Source: Paenibacillus baekrokdamisoli | GTDB taxonomy: Bacteria > Bacillota > Bacilli > Paenibacillales > Paenibacillaceae | Assembly (NCBI RefSeq): GCF_003945345.1 | Contig: NZ_AP019308.1 | Location: 5,508,501-5,572,500, forward strand | Direction of reading: 5' to 3' | Length of the DNA: 64,000 nt | Shown here: positions 9,898 through 17,942 of the stretch, piece after piece | How the letters are laid out: each line of letters begins with the position of its first letter | How positions within the stretch are numbered: position 1 is the stretch's first letter | Notes under the pieces: generated by a model | Told to the model about the DNA's origin: nothing | The model's input: only the letters and a program-made list of their open reading frames with translations | The model's database searches: none | Translations under genes and position numbers: made by a program

Positions 9898-9919
9898 TTT
9901 GGGAAAACGTTACCCCAAA
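9898..9919 (+). promoter_or_regulatory. LacI-type operator O2
   Basis: A second copy, TTTGGGAAAACGTT then ACCCCAAA, 131 bases downstream of O1 (centre to centre) and 35 bases before the first start codon. It is more symmetric than O1. Two sites 131 bp apart would allow looping or roadblock repression (inference). Confidence 0.7.
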
Positions 9920-9953
9920 CTGAAATCCACTACTTGGATGAGGAGGTGAGGAC

Positions 9954-10325
9954 ATGAATAAGGGTCAAGGCAATACATTATGGATATTCCCCGACTGTGA
10001 ACTGCCGCCGGCAGGAGATTCCCTACTGAAAGGGCATGAGTCGGTTATTGTGCTTAATCTGGATCCTAATGTGGCTAATCTCAGCATAACGCTTTATTTT
10101 ACGGATCGTGAGCCGGTCAAGGATATTCGGTTAAAGGTCGAAGGGGAAAGGGTGCGCTGTCTGCGGCTGGATAACCCGGATGACTTAGATGGATTTGTGA
10201 TTCCGAGGGAAGTGCAATATGCGCTTAAAGTCGTTAGCGATATTCCTGTAGTCGTCCAATATGGAAGACTAGATACTAGACAAGATAATATGGCCTTCTA
10301 CACGACAATGGGCTTCAGTGAATAG
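9954..10325 (+). CDS. ASRT-like protein (sensory rhodopsin transducer family, PF07100 type)
   Basis: A 123-residue soluble protein that closely follows the Anabaena sensory rhodopsin transducer pattern: an initial WIFPDCELPPAG, then HESVIVLN, ITLYFTDREPV, a central basic stretch, and the family's most typical block VVVQYGRLDTRQ before the end. In cyanobacteria ASRT passes the signal of a sensory rhodopsin, but no rhodopsin is seen here, and the wider superfamily has been proposed to bind small molecules or sugars. As first gene of a LacI-controlled catabolic operon, a ligand-binding or accessory role in sugar or amino-sugar metabolism is more likely than light sensing (inference). GAGGAGGTGAGG precedes ATG 9954. 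Confidence 0.75.
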   Translation: MNKGQGNTLWIFPDCELPPAGDSLLKGHESVIVLNLDPNVANLSITLYFTDREPVKDIRLKVEGERVRCLRLDNPDDLDGFVIPREVQYALKVVSDIPVVVQYGRLDTRQDNMAFYTTMGFSE

Positions 10326-10355
10326 ATATCGAATTCATAGAGAGTAGGGAGAACG

Positions 10356-11276
10356 ATGAACGACAAAATTCATGTAATCTTCGGTTTCGATATGGAAACG
10401 GATGTTGGCAGCTTCACTCCCTACTATGACGGCGTGAAAAATGCGACTGCGCCACTAGTGGAGATGTTCGACAACAAGGGAATCAAAGGCACCTTTTTCT
10501 ATACCGGTGATGCAGCCCGCAGAAATCCGGAAAGCGTAGAGCTTGTGAAGCTAAGCGGTAATGAGGTTGGAACCCATTCCTTGTTCCATGAGACGGTAGG
10601 CGACCAGCTATTCCCGATTCCAGGCGTCGTGCCGCTGCTTCCCGAAGAAGTGCCCTTCCGTATTCGCAAAGCTACGGAATGGGTGGAGGAAGTGCTGGGA
10701 GAGCAGCCGGTTTCGTTCCGCTGCCCAAGGCTGTGGAGCTCCACGGCGGTGGTGAATGCTTTGGAAGAGCTTAACTACGTGGTTGATGCATCCTATCCGA
10801 TGTACTTCTACCGGGAAAGACTCGTTCCTTACCATCCTAGCGAGCAAGATTGGACCAAGGAAGGCAATCTGAACATTCTCCAAATTCCGAATTTCGCAGA
10901 CATGGTCATGAAGAGCAAGGACCCGGGCCTGGAGCGGGATCGAGATCAGTGGCCGTTATTTCGGACCAAGGGAGCCAATGCATTGATGAAACGCGTGGAC
11001 AGCTTTATTAAGTTCATGCGCCAAAAAGAGCTTCCTGTCGTGCTTTGCTTCTATTTTCACCCGTGGGAATTTATTCCGCTTGAAAAAAGCTACCATTTCG
11101 GGGAATGCAGAGTCACTCCGGATCGCTTCCTTACACTGAATTGCGGAGATAAGGCGATGAGCGAGTTTGGTATTCTCATAGACCGTTTGAAAGATTTAGG
11201 AGCGGAATTCCATCGTGCGGACGAATTCGCCAGCCTGTGGAATAAGGCTCATGATGTTCAAATCGCTAGCGTATAA
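10356..11276 (+). CDS. Polysaccharide deacetylase (NodB-homology, CE4-like)
   Basis: A 306-residue protein with the NodB fold order: FDMETD near residue 9 supplies the first acidic residues, GTFFYTGD at ~49, and GTHSLFHET at ~72 carries the His-x(4)-His metal motif. FRCPRLW at ~127 corresponds to the Arg-containing third motif and FYFHPWEF at ~233 to the late His motif. CE4 enzymes remove N- or O-acetyl groups from amino sugars; no signal peptide or anchor is seen, so the substrate is probably a small imported compound. Thirty bases after the ASRT-like gene and 35 before the M24 gene, in one operon. Confidence 0.75.
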   Translation: MNDKIHVIFGFDMETDVGSFTPYYDGVKNATAPLVEMFDNKGIKGTFFYTGDAARRNPESVELVKLSGNEVGTHSLFHETVGDQLFPIPGVVPLLPEEVPFRIRKATEWVEEVLGEQPVSFRCPRLWSSTAVVNALEELNYVVDASYPMYFYRERLVPYHPSEQDWTKEGNLNILQIPNFADMVMKSKDPGLERDRDQWPLFRTKGANALMKRVDSFIKFMRQKELPVVLCFYFHPWEFIPLEKSYHFGECRVTPDRFLTLNCGDKAMSEFGILIDRLKDLGAEFHRADEFASLWNKAHDVQIASV

Positions 11277-11311
11277 GATTTACATTCGATCCGACGAGGA
11301 GATACGAAACC

Positions 11312-12484
11312 ATGACAACTCACGTAAAAATTCCTGATCATGAATACCAGGAGCGGATTCAGAAAGCAGCGAAGCTAACGGCGGAAGCGGGACTAGATAT
11401 ACTGATCGTTAACTCTAATGAAGCGGATTACGCCAATGTCAGATATTTCAGCGGATTCTGGCCTTTGTTCGAACGGGCTGGCGTGGCAATTGCTGCATCG
11501 GGAAAAGCTGCCCTGCTGGTCGGACCCGAAAGCACGATTTACGCGTCCGACTTCAGTCACATCGATAACATCTTCTGCATGATGGAGTACCGCGAGTCCG
11601 CGGATCCAAGCTATCCACAGATCAAGCCGGATACTTATGGTGACGTATTTAAGTCCTTAGGCGTTAATGGCTCAAAGCTTAGAATCGGCGTTGCCAGCTT
11701 CTTGGATACGACCGTGATCATGATGGATGGGCTTAAGAACAGCTTTCCGGAGGCTGAGATAGTACGAGCGGATGCAATTATGATCAAATTGCGTTCAATT
11801 AAATCAGAGAACGAGCTCAATTGCATGCGCGAAGGCTTCCGCATAACGGAGCTAGCGACACGCGAGGTTATCCGCACGATTCGTCCCGGTATGACGGAGT
11901 GCCAAATGGTTGGCGTTGCCCAAAGAGTTATCTACGAGAACGGAGCGGAGTACGAAGGGCTTCCCATGTATATTTTCAGCGAGAAATCGACTCGTCATGC
12001 AATCTCGCGTTCATCGCATCGCGTGATCAACAAAGGAGACATTGTGCAGCTGAATTTGTCCGCTAAGGTGGACGGGTATTCTCCGAGCATCGGCATGCCG
12101 ATCAGTATGGGTAAGCTGACTACCGAGCGCCGGGAAATCATCGAATTTGGGTTGAAGGCTCATGAATGGACTCAGGCTAACCTGAAAGCAGGCGTGCTGG
12201 CCAGTTCCGTCGCGGAAGGGTTTCTTCAATATTTTAAAGACAATGGGTATGAGAAAAATTATTTGTACGGACCTTGCCACGGAACGGGCATGATCGAAGT
12301 GGAGGCGCCATGGATGGAAACCTCCTCAGACTATTTGCTGGTGCCTAATATGACCTTCCAAGTGGATACGTTCATGACGACAGATACGTTCGGAATCCGT
12401 TGGGAGAAGGGTGTCGTCATTCGCGAAAGCGGATGCGAGGTGCTCTGCAATCCGATCGGCCAGATTCATGAGCTTGAATTCTAA
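11312..12484 (+). CDS. M24-family (creatinase / aminopeptidase P fold) protein with degenerate metal site
   Basis: A 390-residue protein with the creatinase N-terminal domain (to ~150) and a pita-bread C-terminal domain. Compared with the standard five metal ligands (Asp, Asp, His, Glu, Glu), the first Asp is Asn248 in VQLNLSAK and the second, eleven residues later, is Ser259; His is kept in GPCHGTGM; the first Glu becomes Asp in FQVDTF; the last Glu is kept in RWEKG. This resembles creatinase, which works without metal, rather than a prolyl aminopeptidase. A hydrolase for a small amidino or N-substituted compound is therefore more plausible than a peptidase (inference). Ribosome site GAGGAGAT. 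Confidence 0.75.
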   Translation: MTTHVKIPDHEYQERIQKAAKLTAEAGLDILIVNSNEADYANVRYFSGFWPLFERAGVAIAASGKAALLVGPESTIYASDFSHIDNIFCMMEYRESADPSYPQIKPDTYGDVFKSLGVNGSKLRIGVASFLDTTVIMMDGLKNSFPEAEIVRADAIMIKLRSIKSENELNCMREGFRITELATREVIRTIRPGMTECQMVGVAQRVIYENGAEYEGLPMYIFSEKSTRHAISRSSHRVINKGDIVQLNLSAKVDGYSPSIGMPISMGKLTTERREIIEFGLKAHEWTQANLKAGVLASSVAEGFLQYFKDNGYEKNYLYGPCHGTGMIEVEAPWMETSSDYLLVPNMTFQVDTFMTTDTFGIRWEKGVVIRESGCEVLCNPIGQIHELEF

Positions 12485-12588
12485 TGATGAATTTCTGGAT
12501 TTGGACAGCTATGTCGAATTGATCCGCTGGTATGCGGGAATTGCCGTCGACTGGTGTGGGATCGACGCTGGACAGGAGGGCTGATCGG

Positions 12589-14085
12589 ATGACTACTTCA
12601 AGGAAATGGAAAATTGCCGTTGCAGGTATTTTCCACGAAACGAACACCTTTGCGCCTGGATTGACGGAGCTTGATGCTTTCTGGAGTGAATGGATCAGTG
12701 GAATGGATGCTTTTCTCGGGCGTTATGAGGGTACAAAAACCTCAATGGGCGGTGTTATCGAAGCAGCTGCCGCGCTCGGAGCCGAATTGGTTCCCGGTCT
12801 TTACACGGCAGCAACGCCAAGCGGCATGGTCACTTCTTCAGCCGCTGAACAGCTCATGGATGAATTTATTGGCTCTATTGATGCTGATGCTGACGGTTTA
12901 GTCATCATCATGCATGGGGCCATGGTAGCGGAAGGTTATCCGGATCTGGAGGGCGAGTGTCTGCGGCGACTGCGCGTCCGGTTCGGGACCGGCTTTCCCA
13001 TAGCGATGACATTGGATCTGCATGGTAATATCAGTCCGGATATGGCGGAACTGGCTAATTTTATCGTGGGCTATGATACTTATCCTCATATCGATATGTT
13101 CGAGCGAGCAATAGATGCAGTGGGACTGCTTGTTCGTTTAATAGAAGGCGACATCGTTCCGACCCGAGCTTACGTGCATACGGGGATGCTGATTACTCCG
13201 CAGGCGATGCTGACGACAGCCGGTCTTATGAAGGAGCTAATGGAAGTCGCGTTTTCTATGAAATTGGATCCAAGCGTATTAAACGTTACGGTGGCTGGAG
13301 GATTTCCGTACAGCGATGTCGCCGACGCAGGAATGTCATTCGTCGTGACAACAGACGGTAATCCGAATTTGGCTGAACGATGCGCATCTAAGTTGGCACA
13401 GATGGCGATTGGGCGAAGAGACGAATTTAGGGTCGATTATATGCCGCCTAGCGAAGCCATTCAGGCTGCCCTTGCCTATGAAGAAGGCCACGTAATTCTC
13501 GCTGAGGGCTCTGATAATGTGGGAGGCGGTGCACCTGCGGATGCGACGCATGTGTTGGCGCTGCTAGTCGGAGTTCCCAAGCGATCACTGATCGTGATCC
13601 GTGATGCCGATGCAGTGGACACTGCGAATTTGGCTGGTATTGGTGGGGAATTCAGCAAAGCGATCGGCGGTAAGAGCGGAGATAGGCATGGTGAGCCGGT
13701 TATCGTGCAAGGTACGGTGCGGCTTTTGTTTGATGGTGTTTATCGCCATCGCGGCTCTTACATGACTGGACATCAAGCATTCATGGGGCGAACAGCAGTC
13801 ATCGAATGCGGCAAGCTTACGATCGTGTTAACTGAGAAGCGGGTTGCGCCATGGGATCCGGGCCATATTCTTTCGGTTGGGCTTGATCCTGAACAATTTC
13901 ATCTAATTGTCGTTAAATCAGCGATCGCATGGCAGACTGCATTTGGCACCTATGCGCGGAAGGTTATTCACGTGGACTCGCCTGGCTGCTGCAGCGCGAA
14001 TTTACAGCATTTCGAATATGAGCACTTGCTGAAGCCTATATACCCATTTGATCCAGAGCCATGTCCTAGATTCTTTAGCTATTAG
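12589..14085 (+). CDS. M81-family protein (MlrC-like, microcystinase C homologue)
   Basis: A 498-residue protein with MlrC-family hallmarks: IAVAGIFHETNTFAPG at the N-terminus, DGLVIIMHGAMVAEG at ~100, MTLDLHGNISPDM at ~140 and EGSDNVGGGAPADATHV at ~303, which together provide the conserved His and Asp residues of the proposed zinc site. Known members act late in microcystin breakdown; homologues in catabolic operons probably hydrolyse other small amides. ATG 12589 is preferred over the open frame from 12532 because GACAGGAGGG sits directly before it. Last gene of the operon that starts at 9954, suggesting a joint pathway of deacetylation and amide hydrolysis. Confidence 0.8.
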   Translation: MTTSRKWKIAVAGIFHETNTFAPGLTELDAFWSEWISGMDAFLGRYEGTKTSMGGVIEAAAALGAELVPGLYTAATPSGMVTSSAAEQLMDEFIGSIDADADGLVIIMHGAMVAEGYPDLEGECLRRLRVRFGTGFPIAMTLDLHGNISPDMAELANFIVGYDTYPHIDMFERAIDAVGLLVRLIEGDIVPTRAYVHTGMLITPQAMLTTAGLMKELMEVAFSMKLDPSVLNVTVAGGFPYSDVADAGMSFVVTTDGNPNLAERCASKLAQMAIGRRDEFRVDYMPPSEAIQAALAYEEGHVILAEGSDNVGGGAPADATHVLALLVGVPKRSLIVIRDADAVDTANLAGIGGEFSKAIGGKSGDRHGEPVIVQGTVRLLFDGVYRHRGSYMTGHQAFMGRTAVIECGKLTIVLTEKRVAPWDPGHILSVGLDPEQFHLIVVKSAIAWQTAFGTYARKVIHVDSPGCCSANLQHFEYEHLLKPIYPFDPEPCPRFFSY

Positions 14086-14165
14086 ACCTAAATGCTGTTG
14101 ATCGAAGGAAGATTCGAGGAGAGCCGGCCATCAATAATTGCTCGGCTCTTATTTGTGAGTTTATA

Positions 14166-14303
14166 CCGATTGGCCACATTGGACAGCCGCAGGATATTGT
14201 GGCTGTCACTTTGTTATTAGCTTCAGACAAGCCGCGGTTCATGGCGGCGCAATGCATGGTCGTGGACAACGGACAACGGACAGCGACAGCGGACAATGGA
14301 TAA
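14166..14303 (+). pseudogene. C-terminal relic of a short-chain dehydrogenase (SDR)
   Basis: A 45-codon open stretch reads PIGHIGQPQDIVAVTLLLAS, then DKPRFMAAQCMVVDNG and a short repetitive tail. This is the standard SDR ending (GQPEDIA, LAS-D-ARF, GQ-VVDGG). There is no Rossmann N-terminus, start codon or ribosome site. The tail after VVDNG contains a small GGACAACGGACA duplication. This is the only recognisable content in the 407-base gap 14086-14492. Confidence 0.6.
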
Positions 14304-14456
14304 CTAATCAAGCTGTCATGAACAAAATCAATACTAACGAAAGAGCAGGAAATGTAGTATTGTTTAAAGCAGGCTATAAATGGTGAAACTCAATTATTTT
14401 CTAAATAAATCTTAGTAGGTGCATGTAACTTACTTTTAATAAGATTTTCCTATTAT

Positions 14457-14478
14457 TTTGGGAAAATTTATCTCAGAA
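14457..14478 (+). promoter_or_regulatory. Possible LacI-type half operator upstream of the regulator
   Basis: TTTGGGAAAA matches the left half of the operators at 9767 and 9898; the right half (TTTATCTCAGAA) is poorly conserved. Located 15 bases before the regulator start, it may give weak autoregulation. Confidence 0.35.
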
Positions 14479-14492
14479 TAAGGTAGGGGGTT

Positions 14493-15509
14493 ATGACGAT
14501 TCAACTCAAGGATATCGCGAAGCAATTGAATGTATCGGTGTCCACAGTCTCCAAAACCATTAATGGTACCGGCAGAGTTGGGAAGGAGACAAGAGAGCGC
14601 ATTTTGGCTGCCATTAAGGAGTCTGGTTATCAGCCGAATGAGGTTGCCCGAAGCCTGAAGCGTAAGAGTACTCGTTCGCTGGGTGTAATTGTAGCGGATA
14701 TTTCCAACAGCTTCTATGCCAAGGTCATTAAGGGTGTAGAGAAGGTAGCAAGCGCAAACGACTACAATGTGTTCGTCTGCAATACAGATGAGAAGATCGG
14801 CAAAGAGGAGGAATATGTACGGGTTCTGCTGCAGAATCAGGTAAGCGGACTGGTTATTGCCACCGTCGGTGGTGATCCCAAGCTGTTCCAGCCCTATATT
14901 AATTCAGGGATCCCTTTCGTCTTTATTGACAACCTGCCGGACACGGATGACAACTTCGATCTGGTCACGATCGATAATGTCAAAGCAAGCTACACCATTG
15001 CTCAGCATCTGGTTGATCAGGGGCATCGTAAGCTAGCGCTTATTACAGGACCGCTGAATCAATCAACAGCTTCGGAACGGAAAAAGGGCTTCCAGAAATG
15101 CCTCGAGGACAATGGCATTCCGCTGCAGGACGAATGGATTGGGGTCGGTGAGTTCAAAAACGAAAGCGGTTATCAGATCATGACGGAGTGGTTAAAGCGG
15201 GATGAACGGCCTTCAGCTTTGGTTGCTGCCAACGATTTTCTATTGTATGGTGCAATCAAGGCCATCTATGAGGAGGGGCTAAGGATTCCTCAAGACATTG
15301 CAGTGGCTTGCTTCGATGCAACCGATGAGACGGGGCTGCTTCGGCCTAGAATTACCTCGATCATACAGCCCGCCTTTGAAATCGGTTCTATCGCTGCCGA
15401 GATTATTATGCGCAAGGAACGAAACAAAGAGCGGAAGCTTTTTGAGAAAATCGTGCTGGAGCCAACGCTGCTAATGAACGAATCGAGCCTTGGCGTTTCT
15501 GGAATTTAA
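14493..15509 (+). CDS. LacI-family transcriptional regulator
   Basis: A 338-residue regulator. Residues 1-60 are the LacI helix-turn-helix plus hinge (LKDIAKQLNVSVSTVSKTIN, then GYQPNEVARSLK), followed by a periplasmic-binding-protein-like sensor domain beginning TRSLGVIVADISNSFYAKVI. It probably represses the operon starting at 9954, because that promoter carries two copies of an operator with a related half site just upstream of this gene. The effector is unknown; the downstream SMP-30-like gene, 37 bases away, suggests a sugar lactone or sugar. Confidence 0.85.
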   Translation: MTIQLKDIAKQLNVSVSTVSKTINGTGRVGKETRERILAAIKESGYQPNEVARSLKRKSTRSLGVIVADISNSFYAKVIKGVEKVASANDYNVFVCNTDEKIGKEEEYVRVLLQNQVSGLVIATVGGDPKLFQPYINSGIPFVFIDNLPDTDDNFDLVTIDNVKASYTIAQHLVDQGHRKLALITGPLNQSTASERKKGFQKCLEDNGIPLQDEWIGVGEFKNESGYQIMTEWLKRDERPSALVAANDFLLYGAIKAIYEEGLRIPQDIAVACFDATDETGLLRPRITSIIQPAFEIGSIAAEIIMRKERNKERKLFEKIVLEPTLLMNESSLGVSGI

Positions 15510-15546
15510 TGGAGTAAATAGAATATATCATTAGGAGGGCGAACGG

Positions 15547-16437
15547 ATGATAAAGATGATGCAGGCTGAGTTGGTAGTGGATTGTGCATGTCAATTAGGA
15601 GAAGGACCGGTTTGGGACGCTGCGGGAGGTTCCCTCATTTGGGTGGACATTGATGGATGCTGCATCTATCGATATTGGCCGGACAGTGGAAGTGTTCGCA
15701 AAGTCGAAACGCGTGTACCTATTGGAACATTTGCCTTGCGCGAGCAAGGAGGAGCCGTCGCAGCGGGGGTTGGAGGTTTTTACCTGCTGGATATCGACAC
15801 AGGAGAGCTGCAGCCGATCGCAGACCCCGAAGCCCATTTGCAGCATACAAGGTTTAACGATGGCAAATGTGATCGTGCCGGTCGATTTCTTGCTGGAACG
15901 TATTCGTCACGAGAAGAGCCGGAAGGAGCTTTCTACACGCTTGGACCGGATCTTCAAGTTCGAAAAAACTTCGACGGGGTCAAGTGCTCCAACGGAATTG
16001 CATGGTCTTCGGACGACCGAACGATGTATTACATCGATTCGATAACACGTGAGGTCGTATCCTACGACTACGATATAGCAACTGGCGATTTATCTGCGAA
16101 AAGGACAGTCATTCGTTTCGAGGAAGGCTCTGAGCTTCCGGACGGAATGACTGTGGATCGGGAAGGCATGCTGTGGATTGCAGAATGGGGTGGCTGGGCA
16201 GTCTGCCGCTGGAATCCGAACACGGGAGAACGCTTGGCGAGGGTCGAAGTGCCTTGCCAATACGTGACCTCCTGCACCTTTGCGGGTGAAGGATCTGACA
16301 TCCTCTACATTACAACGGCGCGCAATGGCTTATCCGGAAGTGAACTATCCGAACAGCCTCACAGCGGTGGATTGTTCCGTGTGAATACGGGTGTTGAAGG
16401 TACGGCTTCATTTACTTTCAGTCAAATTGATCAATAA
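15547..16437 (+). CDS. SMP-30/gluconolactonase/LRE-family lactonase
   Basis: A 296-residue six-bladed beta-propeller of the SMP-30 family. Family blocks: LGEGPVWDAAGGSLIWVDI (Glu metal ligand, ~18), RFNDGKCDRAGRFLAGT (~102), KCSNGIAWSSDD (Asn ligand, ~145) and LPDGMTVDREGMLWIAEWGG (Asp, ~200). These enzymes open sugar lactones such as glucono- or arabinolactone in a metal-dependent way in the cytosol. AGGAGGGCGAACGG precedes ATG 15547. Co-transcribed with the LacI-type gene and closed by the strong hairpin at 16441. Confidence 0.8.
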   Translation: MIKMMQAELVVDCACQLGEGPVWDAAGGSLIWVDIDGCCIYRYWPDSGSVRKVETRVPIGTFALREQGGAVAAGVGGFYLLDIDTGELQPIADPEAHLQHTRFNDGKCDRAGRFLAGTYSSREEPEGAFYTLGPDLQVRKNFDGVKCSNGIAWSSDDRTMYYIDSITREVVSYDYDIATGDLSAKRTVIRFEEGSELPDGMTVDREGMLWIAEWGGWAVCRWNPNTGERLARVEVPCQYVTSCTFAGEGSDILYITTARNGLSGSELSEQPHSGGLFRVNTGVEGTASFTFSQIDQ

Positions 16438-16475
16438 AAATGCACGCGGCGATTCTCTCGCCGCGTGCATTTTTA
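16436..16475. terminator. Bidirectional Rho-independent terminator
   Basis: A 12-bp perfect stem TGCACGCGGCGA / TCGCCGCGTGCA (16441-16452 and 16458-16469) flanked by A5 and T5. It serves the lactonase gene on + and the Crp/Fnr gene on -. Confidence 0.9.
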
Positions 16476-16491
16476 TTGCATTATTCATCTA

Positions 16492-17001
16492 TTATTCCAC
16501 CGGTGTGGATTCGGCCCGGAGCAGTCGATTGACAGTTTCCCGGCGAAGTCCGATAAGCTGGCCGATTTCCTCCTGTGTGAGGACATCCGTTATGGGTGCT
16601 GGGCCTATATAGGTCTTAAACCAAGCTTGCAGCTTGCGCAGCTTCTGAGCTGGCGTCACCTCAGTTAATTGATCAATTCGCTGCTGCATCATGCGCAGCT
16701 TGTCCTGCAGTAAGAGTGCAATATCCCTGCATTTGGCCGGATACTGTTCAAGTTCGAAGTACCACTGTGACGAGGATACCGGTTCGACCTCACAAGGAAC
16801 GAGCGCAATCGCCGTGCCATTGTAGGGATTGGGGCTAATGAGGGAATGTTGCGGGATGATTTCATCTGGAATAATAATATTCACGAGAAATGGAACGCCG
16901 TCCTCATTTATGCGAACGATTTTTAAGAGACCGCTCTTAAGATGATACAGCTGGCCGGATTCCCCTTGGCGAAATAGCGTTTCTCCCTTATGTAAATGCA
17001 T
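16492..17001 (-). CDS. Crp/Fnr-family regulator (short form)
   Basis: A 169-residue protein with a shortened cyclic-nucleotide-binding-like domain (GETLFRQGESGQLYHLKSG near the start) and a C-terminal winged helix whose recognition region reads LTQEEIGQLIGLRRETVNRL. No Cys cluster for an iron-sulfur centre is seen. The start at 17001 is chosen because GGGGGT lies six bases before it; an ATG at 17013 lacks a ribosome site. The N-terminal part is about 30-40 residues shorter than usual for the family. Divergent from the second Crp/Fnr gene at 17192. Confidence 0.75.
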   Translation of the reverse strand: MHLHKGETLFRQGESGQLYHLKSGLLKIVRINEDGVPFLVNIIIPDEIIPQHSLISPNPYNGTAIALVPCEVEPVSSSQWYFELEQYPAKCRDIALLLQDKLRMMQQRIDQLTEVTPAQKLRKLQAWFKTYIGPAPITDVLTQEEIGQLIGLRRETVNRLLRAESTPVE

Positions 17002-17121
17002 CGTAACCCCCATAGTAATAAAGCGAAGGTTCTCTCAACGGTCATTTCGCTTTTTTGTTTTAATTGTAATAAGTATAACAGTTCCACAATTGCAGAAAAC
17101 ATATTCGAAAAAGGACGTAAA

Positions 17122-17139
17122 AAAGGACATATGTCCTTT
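17122..17139. promoter_or_regulatory. Perfect 18-bp palindrome, probable Crp/Fnr-type operator
   Basis: AAAGGACATATGTCCTTT lies between the divergent Crp/Fnr genes, 53 bases before the TTG start of the second. Its core recurs at 39879. Size and symmetry fit a dimeric Crp-fold protein, most simply as autoregulation. Confidence 0.5.
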
Positions 17140-17191
17140 CCATCACAGATGCGATTACTTACACTTAGTACCAACGAACGGGGGATGCGCC

Positions 17192-17890
17192 TTGCAAAGG
17201 ATAAAGGATGCTCAAGCGATCAGCGAGCTGCTTCGCAGTAACAACCTGCTTACTATCTTCCGGCCTCAGGTTGTAGAGTCCATGGAGCTGCGGATCTACG
17301 GCAATCAAGAAACCATCTGCACAATGGGTGATACTCTGGATGGCTTGTATGTGCTCGTAACCGGTAAACTAAAAATCTATACGGTGCAGCCTAACGGGAA
17401 ATCAATTCTGCTTCGATTCACGAGACCTCCTAGCCTGATCGGTGACGTGGAATGGATGGGGCAATACCCTGTCAAAAATATCGTGGAAGCGGTTGGTCAA
17501 AGCTCATTGCTGCTAATCAAATGGGATCGGATGCTGGAGGAAGAAATGAATAATCCAGCCTTCTTGCGATTCATCATAGAGAATCTTAGCCGCAAGATGT
17601 ATACGCTGAGCAATGCCTCGGCTATGAATTTGCTGTATCCAGTGGAGAATCGTTTCGCCAGCTATTTGATGTCTCTTCTGCCTCAGGAGACCGATGCAGG
17701 GCAGGTAGAGGAAATTCGAACTTCATCGCTGATGGAGACCGCTGATATGCTCGGTACAAGCTATCGTCACTTGAACCGAGTCATTAAGAGCTTAATCCAG
17801 GAGGGCGTTCTTCAGAGGGAGAAAGGACGTCTGCTTATCTGTAATGAACAGCGGCTAAAGGAGTTAGCAAATAATCAGCTCTATACGTAG
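17192..17890 (+). CDS. Crp/Fnr-family regulator, YeiL-like
   Basis: A 232-residue regulator if started at TTG 17192, which has CGGGGGA seven bases upstream; the longer frame from a TTG at 17090 has no ribosome site and would include the palindrome. The cNMP-like domain (IFRPQVVESMELRIYGNQET, GLYVLVTGKLKIYT) is followed by a dimer helix and a winged helix with LMETADMLGTSYRHLNRVIK. The organisation matches E. coli YeiL (219 residues). The ligand is unknown. A DUF606 transporter follows 52 bases later and is its probable target. Confidence 0.75.
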   Translation: MQRIKDAQAISELLRSNNLLTIFRPQVVESMELRIYGNQETICTMGDTLDGLYVLVTGKLKIYTVQPNGKSILLRFTRPPSLIGDVEWMGQYPVKNIVEAVGQSSLLLIKWDRMLEEEMNNPAFLRFIIENLSRKMYTLSNASAMNLLYPVENRFASYLMSLLPQETDAGQVEEIRTSSLMETADMLGTSYRHLNRVIKSLIQEGVLQREKGRLLICNEQRLKELANNQLYT

Positions 17891-17942
17891 AGCAGGCACA
17901 GTATGAGAGCTGAGCTGATATAAGATACGGGGGAGTTAGTAA

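Noticed and set aside
9767..9919. CcpA cre sites
   Set aside because: The two operators deviate from the cre consensus at about three defined positions each, but match each other and the half site next to the local LacI-type gene.
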